DNA of 43,210 bases from an uncultured Porphyromonadaceae bacterium (GCA_947253625.1 CAMYAB010000014.1:1-43210); one strand, 5' to 3'. Shown: positions 14,955-23,924, counted from the stretch's first letter. Numbers and translations: made by a program. Notes: generated by a model not told the origin, from the sequence alone.

Positions 14955-17801
14955 TCAGCAGCAGGAGTAGGTGGCAATGAGGTTGCGGTCTCCGAACCCG
15001 TTGTCGATGCGTGCCACGTTGACAAAAAACTTGTTTTCCTCAAGGTAGGGCAGTGCGAAGGCGGCCTTGCTGCGTGGGTAGGAGTGTGTCCACTCGTCAG
15101 CGGTTACTTCATACTGCGGATGTGGTGCGTTTTTCAGCACGTTGTCTGTCGCATCTGCCTCTCCGGTGATGACCTCCTCTATCTCCTGGCGTATCTTGGT
15201 CAGCACGTCTACGAATCTATCCAGCTCCATGAGGCTTTCGCTCTCGGTCGGCTCGATCATGAGGGTGCCATGTACGGGGAATGAGAGTGTGGGCGCGTGG
15301 TAGTTGAAGTCCATAAGTCGCTTGGCGATGTCGTTTTCGTCAATGCCGCTTTTTTGCTTGAGCGGACGGCACTCGAGGATCAGCTCGTGCCCGACATAGC
15401 CAGTGGCACCGGTGTAGGTGATGCCGTACAGCTCCTTGAGCCGTGCGGCGAGGTAGTTGGCATTGAGCAGTGCGACAGCTGTGCTACGCTTGAGCCCTTT
15501 GGCACCGAGTAGCCGGATGTAGGCGTAGGTGATGCCACAGATCCCGGCGCTGCCGTAGGGTGCCGCAGACACCGGTATATTGTCGTGGCCGTAGTGTAGT
15601 GGATGGCTGGGTAGGTGCTTGACTAGGTGTCGGGCCACACAGATGGGGCCTTCTCCGGGTCCGCCTCCGCCGTGAGGGATGGCAAAAGTCTTGTGGAGGT
15701 TGAGGTGGCATACGTCTGCTCCGATAAAGCCCGGGCTGGTGTAGCCCACTTGTCCATTCATATTGGCTCCATCCATATAGACTTGTCCTCCTCGGTCGTG
15801 TACGATCTGGAGCAATCTGCGGATCTCTACCTCAAATATACCGTGGGTGGATGGGTAGGTGATCATGGTGGCGGCGAGCCGATCTTTGTACTGCTCGGCC
15901 TTGCGCTCAAAGTCTTGGACATCGATGTTGCCCTTTTCGTCACTGTCTACGATCACCGGTACGAATCCCGCTTGCACGGCTGAGGCGGGGTTGGTGCCGT
16001 GTGCGGATGCGGGGAGCAGGACGATGTCGCGGTCTTGTCCACCGTTGGCATCGAGGTAGTCGCGGATGGTGCGTAGCCCGGCGTACTCTCCGGATGCTCC
16101 GGAGTTGGGCATGAAGCAGGTCTTTTGCATGCCGGTGATCTCGGCCAAGTATCTGTCCAGGTCGTCCAGCATCTCGAGATAGCCTTGGGTCTGCTCAGCG
16201 GGTGCGTAGGGGTGAATGTTGGCAAAGTTGGGGTTGCTGAGGATGAAAAGCTCCGCGGCGGCATTGAGCTTCATGGTGCAGGAGCCCAGCGAGATCATGG
16301 ACTGTGCCAGAGAGATGTCGCGACGCTCCAGCCACTTGATGTAGCGCATCAGTTCGGTCTCGGTATGGTACTTATTGAAGACCTCTTGGGTGAGAAACTC
16401 CGAGGTGCGTCGCACCCCATCCGGGAGCTCTGTATACTGTGTGGGTAGCTCCGGTGTGGGGATCTCCTCGATGCCTTTGGCTTCGCAGAAGATGTAGTAG
16501 AGGGTGCCCAGGTCGGATATCTGTGTGGTCTCGTCCACGGATATGCCTATGGAGTAGTCGTCGAAGTATCGGAAGTTGACCTTGCAGTCCAGTGCTATCT
16601 CGGCTATGTTTTCTTGCTCCTCCTTGGACAGCCCGACGATCTTGAGTGTGTCGAAGTAGGTGGTGTTTTGTTGTTGGTAGCCCAGCTCTCGGAGCTGTCT
16701 GTCCAGCGTGGTGGCATAGGTGTGGATACGCCCTGCTATGTCTTTCAGCCCCTCGGGTCCGTGATATACAGCGTAGAATCCCGCCATGGTTGCCAGTAGG
16801 GCTTGTGCTGTGCAAATGTTGGAGGTTGCTTTTTCGCGCTTGATGTGTTGCTCTCTGGTCTGAAGTGCCAGCCTAAAGCCCTGATGGCCCTCGCGATCCT
16901 TGCTGATCCCCACGATGCGTCCGGGGATGATGCGCTTGTAGGTGTCTGTGGCCGATAGGTAGGCGGCGGATGGCCCGCCAAAATACATGGGTATCCCGAA
17001 ACGCTGGGTGCTACCAAAGACGATATCGGCCCCAAACTCCCCGGGTGGCGTGAGTAGGACGAGGGAGAGGAGGTCAGCCGCAACGGCTACCGGTATCTCG
17101 GCGGCCTTTGCCTTTTGGATGAAGCCGGGGGCATCCACCACTTGGCCGTCGTCGTTGGTGTATTGTATGATTGCCCCGAAGTAGTCTTCTCCAAAGTCAA
17201 AGTCAGCCATCTTCCCCGTGACAATCTCAATATCCCACTGCGAGCCTCGGGTCTTGATCACCCCTTGTGTAGAGCGAAATAGGTCATTGGCTACGAATAG
17301 CTTGCGTGCGTTCTGTCGCTTGCGTGGGCGGGCATTGAGGAGCATGGCCGCCGCTTCGGCGCCGGCTGTGGCTTCGTCGAGGAGTGAGCAGTTGGTCAGC
17401 ATCAGGCCGGTTAGCTCGGTGATGACGGTCTGGAAGTTGAAGAGCGCCTCCAGTCGTCCTTGGGCAATCTCGGCTTGGTATGGGGTATAGGAGGTGTAGT
17501 AGTTGGGGCTTTCGAGTACGTTTCGTTGGATCACTCCCGGCGTACAGGTGTCGTACCATCCTTGGCCGATGTAGGAGGTGAAGACCTGGTTTTTGTCTCC
17601 CAGCTCGTGGATGTGCTCGATCAGCTCTCGCTCGGTCATGGGGTCGGGGAGGTCGAGCTCATGGTCCAAAAAGATGTCTCCGGGGATGATCTTGTGGACC
17701 AGTTCGTCAATGGAGGAGACGCCGATAGTCCGGAGCATTTTTTGCTCATCCTCCGGCTTGCTTACGCCGACGTGCCGTATCGTAAAGTCGTTGGTATTCA
17801 T
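14955..17801 (-). CDS. gcvP: Glycine dehydrogenase (decarboxylating), P-protein of the glycine cleavage system
   Basis: The P-protein removes CO2 from glycine with pyridoxal phosphate and passes the methylamine group to the lipoyl arm of the H-protein, supplying one-carbon units. At 948 residues this is the long form in which the alpha and beta subunits are fused. The N-terminal half begins FTIRHVGVSKPEDEQKML and contains SLLDEATAGAEAAAM; the C-terminal half has the cofactor site CHLNLHKTFAIPHGGGGPG with the lysine near residue 700, and MIEPTESES near the end. The chain ends with Cys-Cys. The gene stands alone with its own terminator; gcvT and gcvH are not adjacent, as is common in Bacteroidales. 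A -7 element (17851-17858) lies upstream. Confidence 0.97.
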   Translation of the reverse strand: MNTNDFTIRHVGVSKPEDEQKMLRTIGVSSIDELVHKIIPGDIFLDHELDLPDPMTERELIEHIHELGDKNQVFTSYIGQGWYDTCTPGVIQRNVLESPNYYTSYTPYQAEIAQGRLEALFNFQTVITELTGLMLTNCSLLDEATAGAEAAAMLLNARPRKRQNARKLFVANDLFRSTQGVIKTRGSQWDIEIVTGKMADFDFGEDYFGAIIQYTNDDGQVVDAPGFIQKAKAAEIPVAVAADLLSLVLLTPPGEFGADIVFGSTQRFGIPMYFGGPSAAYLSATDTYKRIIPGRIVGISKDREGHQGFRLALQTREQHIKREKATSNICTAQALLATMAGFYAVYHGPEGLKDIAGRIHTYATTLDRQLRELGYQQQNTTYFDTLKIVGLSKEEQENIAEIALDCKVNFRYFDDYSIGISVDETTQISDLGTLYYIFCEAKGIEEIPTPELPTQYTELPDGVRRTSEFLTQEVFNKYHTETELMRYIKWLERRDISLAQSMISLGSCTMKLNAAAELFILSNPNFANIHPYAPAEQTQGYLEMLDDLDRYLAEITGMQKTCFMPNSGASGEYAGLRTIRDYLDANGGQDRDIVLLPASAHGTNPASAVQAGFVPVIVDSDEKGNIDVQDFERKAEQYKDRLAATMITYPSTHGIFEVEIRRLLQIVHDRGGQVYMDGANMNGQVGYTSPGFIGADVCHLNLHKTFAIPHGGGGPGEGPICVARHLVKHLPSHPLHYGHDNIPVSAAPYGSAGICGITYAYIRLLGAKGLKRSTAVALLNANYLAARLKELYGITYTGATGYVGHELILECRPLKQKSGIDENDIAKRLMDFNYHAPTLSFPVHGTLMIEPTESESLMELDRFVDVLTKIRQEIEEVITGEADATDNVLKNAPHPQYEVTADEWTHSYPRSKAAFALPYLEENKFFVNVARIDNGFGDRNLIATYSCC

Positions 17802-17850
17802 GGTTTTTTGTATTTGTGTGGTGTAAAGTGGTTGTCCAAAACTTGTAGGT

Positions 17851-17858
17851 CAAATATA
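17851..17858 (-). promoter_or_regulatory. Probable -7 element of the gcvP promoter
   Basis: TATATTTG is read on the minus strand 50 bp before the gcvP ATG. No TTG stands at the expected distance upstream, so the promoter is only half matched. Confidence 0.45.
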
Positions 17859-18108
17859 CCTCATTTTTCTGAAGAGACACAGGCCGGATGAGCGAGACTG
17901 CACACATACACTTTTCATCGTTTGGTCCTCTCGAGATAGAGCCTGTCTCGGTGGTCAAAATGATTTTTGTCTCGCTTGGGGCGTTGAGTCTTTGTAGTAG
18001 TCTGTTTTTCAGTTGATTAGGCCGAAAATAGGCGGGCGATGTTTTGGGTAAAATTTTGGACTTTGTAAGTGTAAGAGAGTCAGGTGGTTGTGAGGAGCTT
18101 TGAGTTTT

Positions 18109-18186
18109 ACGGATAGAAGCAATCTTTTTCACGGATAGAAGCGAAAGTTTTCACGGATAGAAGCAATCTTTTTCACAGGGAGGAGC
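18109..18186 (+). repeat. Tandem array of 22-bp units
   Basis: Three exact copies of ACGGATAGAAGC start at 18109, 18131 and 18153, and a degenerate copy starts at 18175, giving a period of exactly 22 bases. The ten bases after each core vary but end in TTTTC in the first three units. Units 1 and 3 are identical over all 22 bases. The array sits in the 510-bp gap between the divergent gcvP and ftsE, which holds no gene. Confidence 0.9.
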
Positions 18187-18261
18187 AAAAAAGAGGGGTT
18201 GGCGGAGAGTGGGGAGGGGTTGGCTTGGCAAAGTGGGGATCAAGGGGTGACGGCTAAGGGC

Positions 18262-18278
18262 TATTTTTGGTATCTTTG
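18262..18278 (+). promoter_or_regulatory. Probable -7 elements of the ftsE promoter
   Basis: TATTTTTG (18262-18269) and TATCTTTG (18271-18278) lie side by side 33-50 bp before ftsE. The second fits a start near 18284. No TTG is at the usual -33 distance. Confidence 0.5.
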
Positions 18279-18311
18279 CGAAGTCTGTATTGCATGTTTT
18301 GAAAGACAACT

Positions 18312-19025
18312 ATGGCTCAAGAAGTACTACTATCACTCCGAGATGTGACGCTCAAGCGAGATGAAAACACCATCCTCAGCGAAGCATCGTTGGATATCTA
18401 CCCAGGCGAACTGGTCTACCTTATCGGCAAGGTGGGTTCGGGCAAGTCTACGCTGATCAAGTCTATCTATGCCGACATCCCCATCTACAGCGGTGAGGCT
18501 TCTTTTGGTCAGTATGATCTGCGACGGATCAAGCGTAAGCAGATCCCTTACTTGAGACGTGAGCTGGGGATTATCTTTCAGGACTTTCAGCTGCTGATGG
18601 ATCGGACGGTTGAGAAAAATCTGGAGTTTGTCCTGCGAGCCACGGGCTGGACGGACAAGGTGGAGATCAGTCGGCGGATCGAGGAGGTGCTTTCGCTGGT
18701 GGGCTTGGAAACCAAGAAGTACAAGCTCCCCCATGAGCTATCCGGTGGCGAGCAACAGCGTACCGTGATTGCTCGGGCACTGCTCAATAAGCCTAAGATG
18801 ATGCTTGCCGACGAACCCACCGGCAATCTCGACCCCGAGACCGGGGAGCAGATCGTCCGCCTCTTGCACGAAATAACCCACAGTGGTACCGCAGTACTGA
18901 TGAGTACACACAACTATGCCATGGTGAAGAAGTATCCATCGCGAGTGATGAAGATCGACAAGGGCAAGGTGGTAGAGGTGCGTCTGCGTGCTTCACAGCC
19001 CTCGTCGGATAGCGTGGAGGAGTGA
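18312..19025 (+). CDS. ftsE: Cell division ATP-binding protein FtsE
   Basis: FtsE is the ATPase of the FtsEX complex, which links the divisome to cell-wall hydrolase activation at the inner membrane. The 237-residue protein is a single ABC domain with Walker A GKVGSGKST (residues 39-47), Q-loop in GIIFQDFQLL, signature LSGGEQQR, Walker B MMLADEPTGNLD and the switch histidine in STHNY. The FtsE-like features are IIFQDFQLLMDRTVEKNL and the short C-terminus. The FtsX permease gene is not adjacent; lysC follows after 13 bp instead. LolD-type transporters share the same motifs, so FtsE is favoured but not proven. Confidence 0.85.
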   Translation: MAQEVLLSLRDVTLKRDENTILSEASLDIYPGELVYLIGKVGSGKSTLIKSIYADIPIYSGEASFGQYDLRRIKRKQIPYLRRELGIIFQDFQLLMDRTVEKNLEFVLRATGWTDKVEISRRIEEVLSLVGLETKKYKLPHELSGGEQQRTVIARALLNKPKMMLADEPTGNLDPETGEQIVRLLHEITHSGTAVLMSTHNYAMVKKYPSRVMKIDKGKVVEVRLRASQPSSDSVEE

Positions 19026-19038
19026 CGAAGTGACGAAG

Positions 19039-20382
19039 ATGGAGAAAAGAAGCTACTCGGAGTACTATGTGATGAAGTTTGGGGGGAGCTCTGTGTCTAC
19101 ACCTGAGCGGATCACGCAGGTAGGCAAGCTGATCAGTGGCAAGGAGCCCAAGGTGGTTGTCCTCAGTGCCATGGGGGGTGTGACAAATACGCTGGTGGAG
19201 ATCAGCCACTACTATAGGACGGGAAATGTCCAGGGCGCACTGATGCTGATCGACCAACTGGCCCAGAGGTATGCGGAGGTGATCAGTGGTCTGTATCGGT
19301 CCGAAAAATGTAGGTCGGAGGCGACCACCTTTGTCTTGGGCAAAATGGACTTTTTGAGGGCGTTTCAGCGTGAGGCCTTTACGGACTTTGAGGAGAAGCA
19401 GGTACTGGCTGTCGGTGAAATGGTGTCGGTGTATATGATGTACTTGCACCTCCGTGAGGTCGGACGTGACAGCACCATGATCTCGGCTCTAGACTACATG
19501 TCGACCGACAAGTACGGCGAGCCGGATCTAGGTAAGATCAGTGCCAAGCTACATGATCTGATCTCTCGGTATCCGGAGCAGACTCTCTTTTTGACCGAGG
19601 GCTATATCTGCCGAAATGCCTATGCGGAGGTGGACAACCTCAAGCGGGGAGGAAGTGACTATACGGCCTCAATCGTGGGAGCTGTACTGGATGCCAAGGA
19701 GATACAGATATGGACGGATATCGACGGACTGCACAACAATGACCCTCGAGTGGTCCGACACACCGAGCCGGTGCACAAGCTGCACTTTAGTGAGGCGGCC
19801 GAGCTGGCGTACTTCGGTGCCAAGATCCTGCATCCGAGCTGTATTTTGCCTGCCCAGATGGCCAATATCCCGGTACGTATCCTCAATACGATGGATCCCT
19901 CGGCTGAGGGTACTCTGATCTCCAATCGGATCGATGAGGGGGAGATAAAGGCCATCGCCGTAAAGGATGGTATCACGGCATTGCGGATCATCAGCACACG
20001 TCGCCTGGTGCCACACGGGTTTCTCCGCAAGGTTTTTGAGACCTTTGAGCGACATCAGACCTCGATCGACCTCGTGGCGACCAGTGAAGTGGCTGTCTCT
20101 CTCGGGATTGATTCGACCCGAAGGCTGGAGGAGCTCCTCGCCGAGCTCCGGAAGTTTAGCACGGTGTCTGTGGATGAGGAGATGAGCATTATCTGCATCG
20201 CCGGTGACCTCAACTGGAAAAACACCGGCAAGGAGGGCGATATCGTCAAGGCTCTGGAGGATATACCGATCCGGATGATCACCTACGGGGGGTCCAACCA
20301 CAATGTCTCTGTCCTGATCCGGACTCAAGACAAGCAGCGTGCACTTGAATTGCTGAGCGAGCACCTATTTGCCTTGGGGTAA
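19039..20382 (+). CDS. lysC: Aspartate kinase
   Basis: Aspartokinase phosphorylates aspartate, the first step to lysine, methionine and threonine. The 447-residue monofunctional protein begins with VMKFGGSSVSTPERI (Lys at residue 13) of the amino acid kinase fold, contains TEGYICRN and RGGSDYTASIVGAVL followed by IWTDIDGL, and ends in two ACT-type regulatory segments from about residue 300 onward. ATG 19039 is preferred over a GTG at 18988, because the latter would overlap the end of ftsE and add residues unlike the family. It lies 13 bp after ftsE and 23 bp before menA, so the three are likely one transcript. Feedback by lysine or threonine is likely for ACT-bearing enzymes but cannot be told from sequence. 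Confidence 0.95.
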   Translation: MEKRSYSEYYVMKFGGSSVSTPERITQVGKLISGKEPKVVVLSAMGGVTNTLVEISHYYRTGNVQGALMLIDQLAQRYAEVISGLYRSEKCRSEATTFVLGKMDFLRAFQREAFTDFEEKQVLAVGEMVSVYMMYLHLREVGRDSTMISALDYMSTDKYGEPDLGKISAKLHDLISRYPEQTLFLTEGYICRNAYAEVDNLKRGGSDYTASIVGAVLDAKEIQIWTDIDGLHNNDPRVVRHTEPVHKLHFSEAAELAYFGAKILHPSCILPAQMANIPVRILNTMDPSAEGTLISNRIDEGEIKAIAVKDGITALRIISTRRLVPHGFLRKVFETFERHQTSIDLVATSEVAVSLGIDSTRRLEELLAELRKFSTVSVDEEMSIICIAGDLNWKNTGKEGDIVKALEDIPIRMITYGGSNHNVSVLIRTQDKQRALELLSEHLFALG

Positions 20383-20405
20383 GGTCGACAACTCCCGGAA
20401 TCGTT

Positions 20406-21299
20406 TTGTCCACACAAGAATCTCTAAAAACTTGGCTCTATGCCACACGGCCACACACGCTTGGAGCCTCCTTGGCCCCCATGCTCATTGTCGGGGCATC
20501 GCTGCTGCGTGAGGGCGGAATGTCCTGGGGCCTCTACCTCTTGGCTCTGCTGGTCGCCGTGTCGGCACAGATTGCGAGTAATCTGGCCAACGATTACTTT
20601 GACTATCGAGGCGGAAAGGATACGGAGCGACGTGTCGGCTTTGAGCGACTGTTGACCCAAGGGCGGGTCAGTGAGCGTCAGATGCTTTTTGCGCTACTGA
20701 TCGCAATGGGGATCTGTGCACTCTCCGGACTCCTCCTATGTGCCTTGTGCGACCCTAGACTGATGGCGGTCGGTGCCGTGGTGATGATAGGGGTGTTGGC
20801 TTACTCGGCCGGTCCCTATCCCCTCTCTTCGCATGGACTTGGTGATCTGGCTGTCGTGTTGTTTTATGGGCTTGTCCCCACTCTGGTCACCTACTATGCA
20901 GTCTCCGGAAGGCCCCCTGCTTACCTCTACTGGCTGGCATTGGGTATAGGGGTGTGGTCGGCCAATATCCTGGTCGTCAACAACTACCGAGACTATGAGG
21001 AGGATGCACGAAGTGGCAAGCGGACCCTCATTGTCCGGATGGGCAAAGACCTTGGTCCTCGTCTCTACTGTCTCAACTCTATTGTCGCCTGCTCTGCCAT
21101 TGCTTGTGGAATGTACCTTGCCACCGGTAGGATCTTGGCGCTTTTGCTCTCTCCCCTGCTTACGGGGCCGGCTTACTATTGGCTCTGCACCTTGATCTTC
21201 CGGCTAAAAGGAAGACAACTCAACTACTTGCTCAAGGCCACCACGCTGCTCTGCCTCTTTACAGCCCTCCTTATTTTTCTGCTCCTCCTCAACCTCTGA
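20406..21299 (+). CDS. menA: 1,4-dihydroxy-2-naphthoate polyprenyltransferase
   Basis: MenA attaches the polyprenyl chain to dihydroxynaphthoate in the inner membrane, making demethylmenaquinone for anaerobic respiration. The 297-residue protein is of the UbiA family with about eight to nine membrane helices. The two aspartate-rich sites that bind prenyl diphosphate and Mg are NDYFDYRGGKDTE (residues 62-74) and NNYRDYEEDARSGKRTL in the second half. The N-terminus WLYATRPHTLGASLAPMLIVG is typical. The only suitable start is TTG 20406, since no ATG or GTG gives a full first helix. It ends the ftsE-lysC-menA run. Confidence 0.93.
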   Translation: MSTQESLKTWLYATRPHTLGASLAPMLIVGASLLREGGMSWGLYLLALLVAVSAQIASNLANDYFDYRGGKDTERRVGFERLLTQGRVSERQMLFALLIAMGICALSGLLLCALCDPRLMAVGAVVMIGVLAYSAGPYPLSSHGLGDLAVVLFYGLVPTLVTYYAVSGRPPAYLYWLALGIGVWSANILVVNNYRDYEEDARSGKRTLIVRMGKDLGPRLYCLNSIVACSAIACGMYLATGRILALLLSPLLTGPAYYWLCTLIFRLKGRQLNYLLKATTLLCLFTALLIFLLLLNL

Positions 21300-21354
21300 T
21301 GTGCTTCCGCTGCTCGGAAGGTGATATTTTCGGGGCAAATAGGACAATTTTGAC

Positions 21355-21362
21355 TACCTTTG
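21355..21362 (+). promoter_or_regulatory. -7 element of the rnpB promoter
   Basis: TACCTTTG stands about 7 bases before the expected transcription start near 21369, just ahead of the RNase P RNA. A -33 TTG is not seen at the usual distance. Confidence 0.6.
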
Positions 21363-21377
21363 CTCCAAACAGAAACG

Positions 21378-21785
21378 AAGTAAGTGAGCAGAAGGGCTTG
21401 TCGCTGTTTGGTGCCCCGTGTACCAGAGAGAGGAAAGTCCGGGCCACGCAGGGCACCACGCTTCCTAACGGGAAGGCATCGTGAGGTGTATCCGTCGTAA
21501 CAGAAAATAACCGCTCTCTCCCATTGCGGAGCGAGTAAGGGTGAAAAGGTGAGGTAAGAGCTCACCGAGCCTGTGGTGACACAGTGTTGCAGTACGCGGA
21601 GTGGGTGGAAAGATCACGTATACCGACGCTACCAGGGTTGCCCGCCCGATGTCGAGGGGTAGATCGATAGAGGCACAAGGTGACTTGTGTCCTAGATAAA
21701 TGACAAGCACCCGGTCCGGAGATTGTCCTAGACACCTCTGCCACCGGGGACAGAACCCGGCTTATACACGCTGCTCCTCACTTTG
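21378..21785 (+). ncRNA. rnpB: RNase P RNA (bacterial class A)
   Basis: This is the catalytic RNA that removes 5' leaders from tRNA precursors. The two halves of the universally conserved core are both present: GAGGAAAGTCCGGGC at about 21429-21443 and ACAGAACCCGGCTTAT at about 21750-21765. The closing helix P1 is visible as AAGTGAG 21382-21388 pairing with CTCACTT 21777-21783. A run of eight T follows at 21786, so P1 also serves as the terminator stem. The length of about 400 nt fits. Ends are approximate to a few bases. Confidence 0.93.
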
Positions 21786-21811
21786 TTTTTTTTGATAAAA
21801 CAGACTGCTCA

Positions 21812-23215
21812 ATGGTGGAAGAAAAAGACCTAGAAAAGCTCAAAAAGATCCAAGCAGACCGTGCCAAAAGACGCAAGCCGTCCTTTTTTTCGTTGGTGAC
21901 CATGAAGGGGCAAAATGCTCATGAGTTTGTGACCTACGATATGTGGCGACTCTATGACTTTGAGGTGACCGGTATCAAGGGACGTCTTGTGCGGATGCTA
22001 CAGGTCATCTATATTGCGGCAGGTGAGTATGCAGGTCGGGCTGTATCCCAAAAGGCCAATTCGCTCACGTACAGCACCCTCTTGTCTTTGGTTCCGCTCC
22101 TCGTGGTCCTCCTGAGTGTCGCGGCCGGCTTTGGGCTTCAGGAGTCCTTGCAACGTCAGCTCTATGAGTATTTCCCGGCTCAGCAACACGAGCTGACTCA
22201 GGCTTTCAAGTTTGCAGAGTCTTATCTCAACCAGATGCAGAGTAGTGTCTTTATCGGTGTCGGTGTCGTCCTACTGCTTGTCGCAGTCATATCGTTGCTG
22301 ATGAGTGTTGAGGGGGTTTTCAACGATATATGGCACATCAAGAAGTCCCGACCTATATCCAAGCAGGTATTGGCATACTTTGCCACGTTCCTCATCGCTC
22401 CGTTGGTGTTGGCGATTACATCCGGGTTCAACGTTTTCTCGAGTTTTCTCAACGACCTACAGCTTGCCGGGGGCTTTGCCATCACTCCGATATTGGAGAC
22501 TGCCACGACTATTGTCCCCTACATAGTGTGGATAACTCTCTTCACGATCTTGTACAAACTCTTGCCCAATACTAGGGTGCACTTTTTCCCCGCATTCGTC
22601 AGTGGAGTACTTGCCGGGGTCTCGTTTCAGCTCTTTCAGCTCTTGTACATTTCCGGCCAGATATGGGTCACCAAATACAACTCCATATATGGTAGTTTTG
22701 CGGCAATCCCCCTTTTGATGCTTTTCACCAATTGGTCGTGGGTGATTTGTCTCTTTGGGGCCCAGCTGTCCTACTCGATACAGAATGTCCGCAACTATAC
22801 GTTCAAGACTGAGAGTGAGCGGGTGAGTCGTCGCTTCAGAGACTTTGTGGCGATCATCTTGATGAAAAAGATCTGCAAAGCTTTTGTCCACGACAACGAA
22901 GTCTATACCGCTGAGTCGCTGGCCGACCAGTGTGACCTGCCACTCCTCGTGGTCAGCGACACCCTGGACAAGCTACACCTCTGCAACCTCCTCTCCCATC
23001 GGACGAATAAAAAGGATCCCGGCAGCCCCTACTATACTCCGGCTCTGGACTTGTCCGTAATCACCGTCCGTCGCATCATCACCCTCTTGGATCGACTGGG
23101 AGCCGAAAACTTTAGGATCGACATCTACGACCAGTATGCCAAGGAGTGGGCTATGGTACGTGATTGTCGCCCGGGCAACCATATTGATATGGAGGTCCTT
23201 GTGGTTGATTTGTAG
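21812..23215 (+). CDS. YihY/BrkB family inner membrane protein
   Basis: The 467-residue protein belongs to the YihY/UPF0761 family (once misnamed ribonuclease BN), integral membrane proteins whose function is not settled. It has a charged N-terminus of about 65 residues, then ANSLTYSTLLSLVPLLVVLLSV (family signature ending in the first helix, shown in two parts SLTYSTLLSLVPLL and VVLLSVAAGFG), further helices up to about residue 330 including the NSIYGSFAAIPLLMLFTNWSW motif, and a cytoplasmic C-terminal part of about 130 residues resembling a winged-helix fold with AESLADQCDLPLLVVSDTLDKL. It starts 27 bp after the rnpB T run. The two genes that follow lie within 34 bp, suggesting one operon with tadA. 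Confidence 0.85.
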   Translation: MVEEKDLEKLKKIQADRAKRRKPSFFSLVTMKGQNAHEFVTYDMWRLYDFEVTGIKGRLVRMLQVIYIAAGEYAGRAVSQKANSLTYSTLLSLVPLLVVLLSVAAGFGLQESLQRQLYEYFPAQQHELTQAFKFAESYLNQMQSSVFIGVGVVLLLVAVISLLMSVEGVFNDIWHIKKSRPISKQVLAYFATFLIAPLVLAITSGFNVFSSFLNDLQLAGGFAITPILETATTIVPYIVWITLFTILYKLLPNTRVHFFPAFVSGVLAGVSFQLFQLLYISGQIWVTKYNSIYGSFAAIPLLMLFTNWSWVICLFGAQLSYSIQNVRNYTFKTESERVSRRFRDFVAIILMKKICKAFVHDNEVYTAESLADQCDLPLLVVSDTLDKLHLCNLLSHRTNKKDPGSPYYTPALDLSVITVRRIITLLDRLGAENFRIDIYDQYAKEWAMVRDCRPGNHIDMEVLVVDL

Positions 23216-23248
23216 CCACCTCCATCACTTCTCTCCGCTCTGTACAGT

Positions 23249-23476
23249 ATGCCGACACGTCCCAAACGAAAAAAAATAAAACAGGAGCCTAAAACCTGCC
23301 CACTCACGATCATGATGAGCGAAGGTGAGATGGCACTCCTCAATAGTTATCTCGGCCGAAAAGGCATCCACAACCGATCTGCCTTTGTCCGAAGAGTGGT
23401 GATGAATAAGGTTCTGAGCGAAATTTCCGGTAATCCGGTATCCCTTTTTGAGGCTAGCCAGTTTCCCCATGAGTGA
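23249..23476 (+). CDS. Small basic protein, ribbon-helix-helix-like
   Basis: The 75-residue protein opens with a very basic stretch (PTRPKRKKIKQ) and then has LTIMMSEGEMALLNSYLGRKG and NRSAFVRRVVMNKVL. A short strand followed by two helices with a conserved RSAFVRR turn is the layout of ribbon-helix-helix DNA-binding proteins, including relaxosome accessory proteins; this is inference from pattern. Its stop overlaps the start of tadA by 8 bases (ATGAGTGA), so translation is probably coupled. It begins 33 bp after yihY. It may regulate its own operon or be an orphan DNA- or RNA-binding protein. Confidence 0.65.
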   Translation: MPTRPKRKKIKQEPKTCPLTIMMSEGEMALLNSYLGRKGIHNRSAFVRRVVMNKVLSEISGNPVSLFEASQFPHE

Positions 23477-23924
23477 GCTCAAAACCTTCACGCAGGATGA
23501 CCTCTTTTTTATGCATGCGGCACTAGAGGAGGCGGGTAGGGCCTACGAAATGGGCGAAGTCCCTATCGGTGCCGTGGTGGTGGTAGATGGTCGGATCATA
23601 GGACGTGGATACAACCAGACCGAGAGCCTGAGAGACGTGACGGCCCATGCTGAAATGCTGGCTCTGACCTCTGCTCAAAATACTCTAGGTGCCAAGGTTT
23701 TGCCAGAGTGTACGCTCTATGTGACTGTCGAGCCATGTGTCATGTGCGCAGGTGCGATCAGGTGGAGTAGGATAGCTCGTCTGGTATGGGGATGTGATGA
23801 GCCCAAGAGTGGATTCACGACGATTAGTCGTGAGATCCTTCATCCAAAAACCTTTTGGACCGGCGGGGTTTTGGCCGATGAGGCAGCAGAGTTGATGCGC
23901 CGATTCTTTGAGCATAGGAGGTGA
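23469..23924 (+). CDS. tadA: tRNA-specific adenosine deaminase
   Basis: TadA deaminates the wobble adenosine of tRNA-Arg(ACG) to inosine. The 151-residue protein is of normal size and carries the zinc-dependent deaminase motifs HAE (His60, Glu62) and PCVMC (Cys90, Cys93) in the order expected. VPIGAVVVVDGRIIGRG and GCDEPKSG are also typical. A longer frame starts at TTG 23448, but ATG 23469 begins MSELKTFTQDDLFFMHAALEEA-type sequence (here given in part) that fits the family start. It overlaps the upstream small gene by 8 bases. Confidence 0.93.
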   Translation: MSELKTFTQDDLFFMHAALEEAGRAYEMGEVPIGAVVVVDGRIIGRGYNQTESLRDVTAHAEMLALTSAQNTLGAKVLPECTLYVTVEPCVMCAGAIRWSRIARLVWGCDEPKSGFTTISREILHPKTFWTGGVLADEAAELMRRFFEHRR

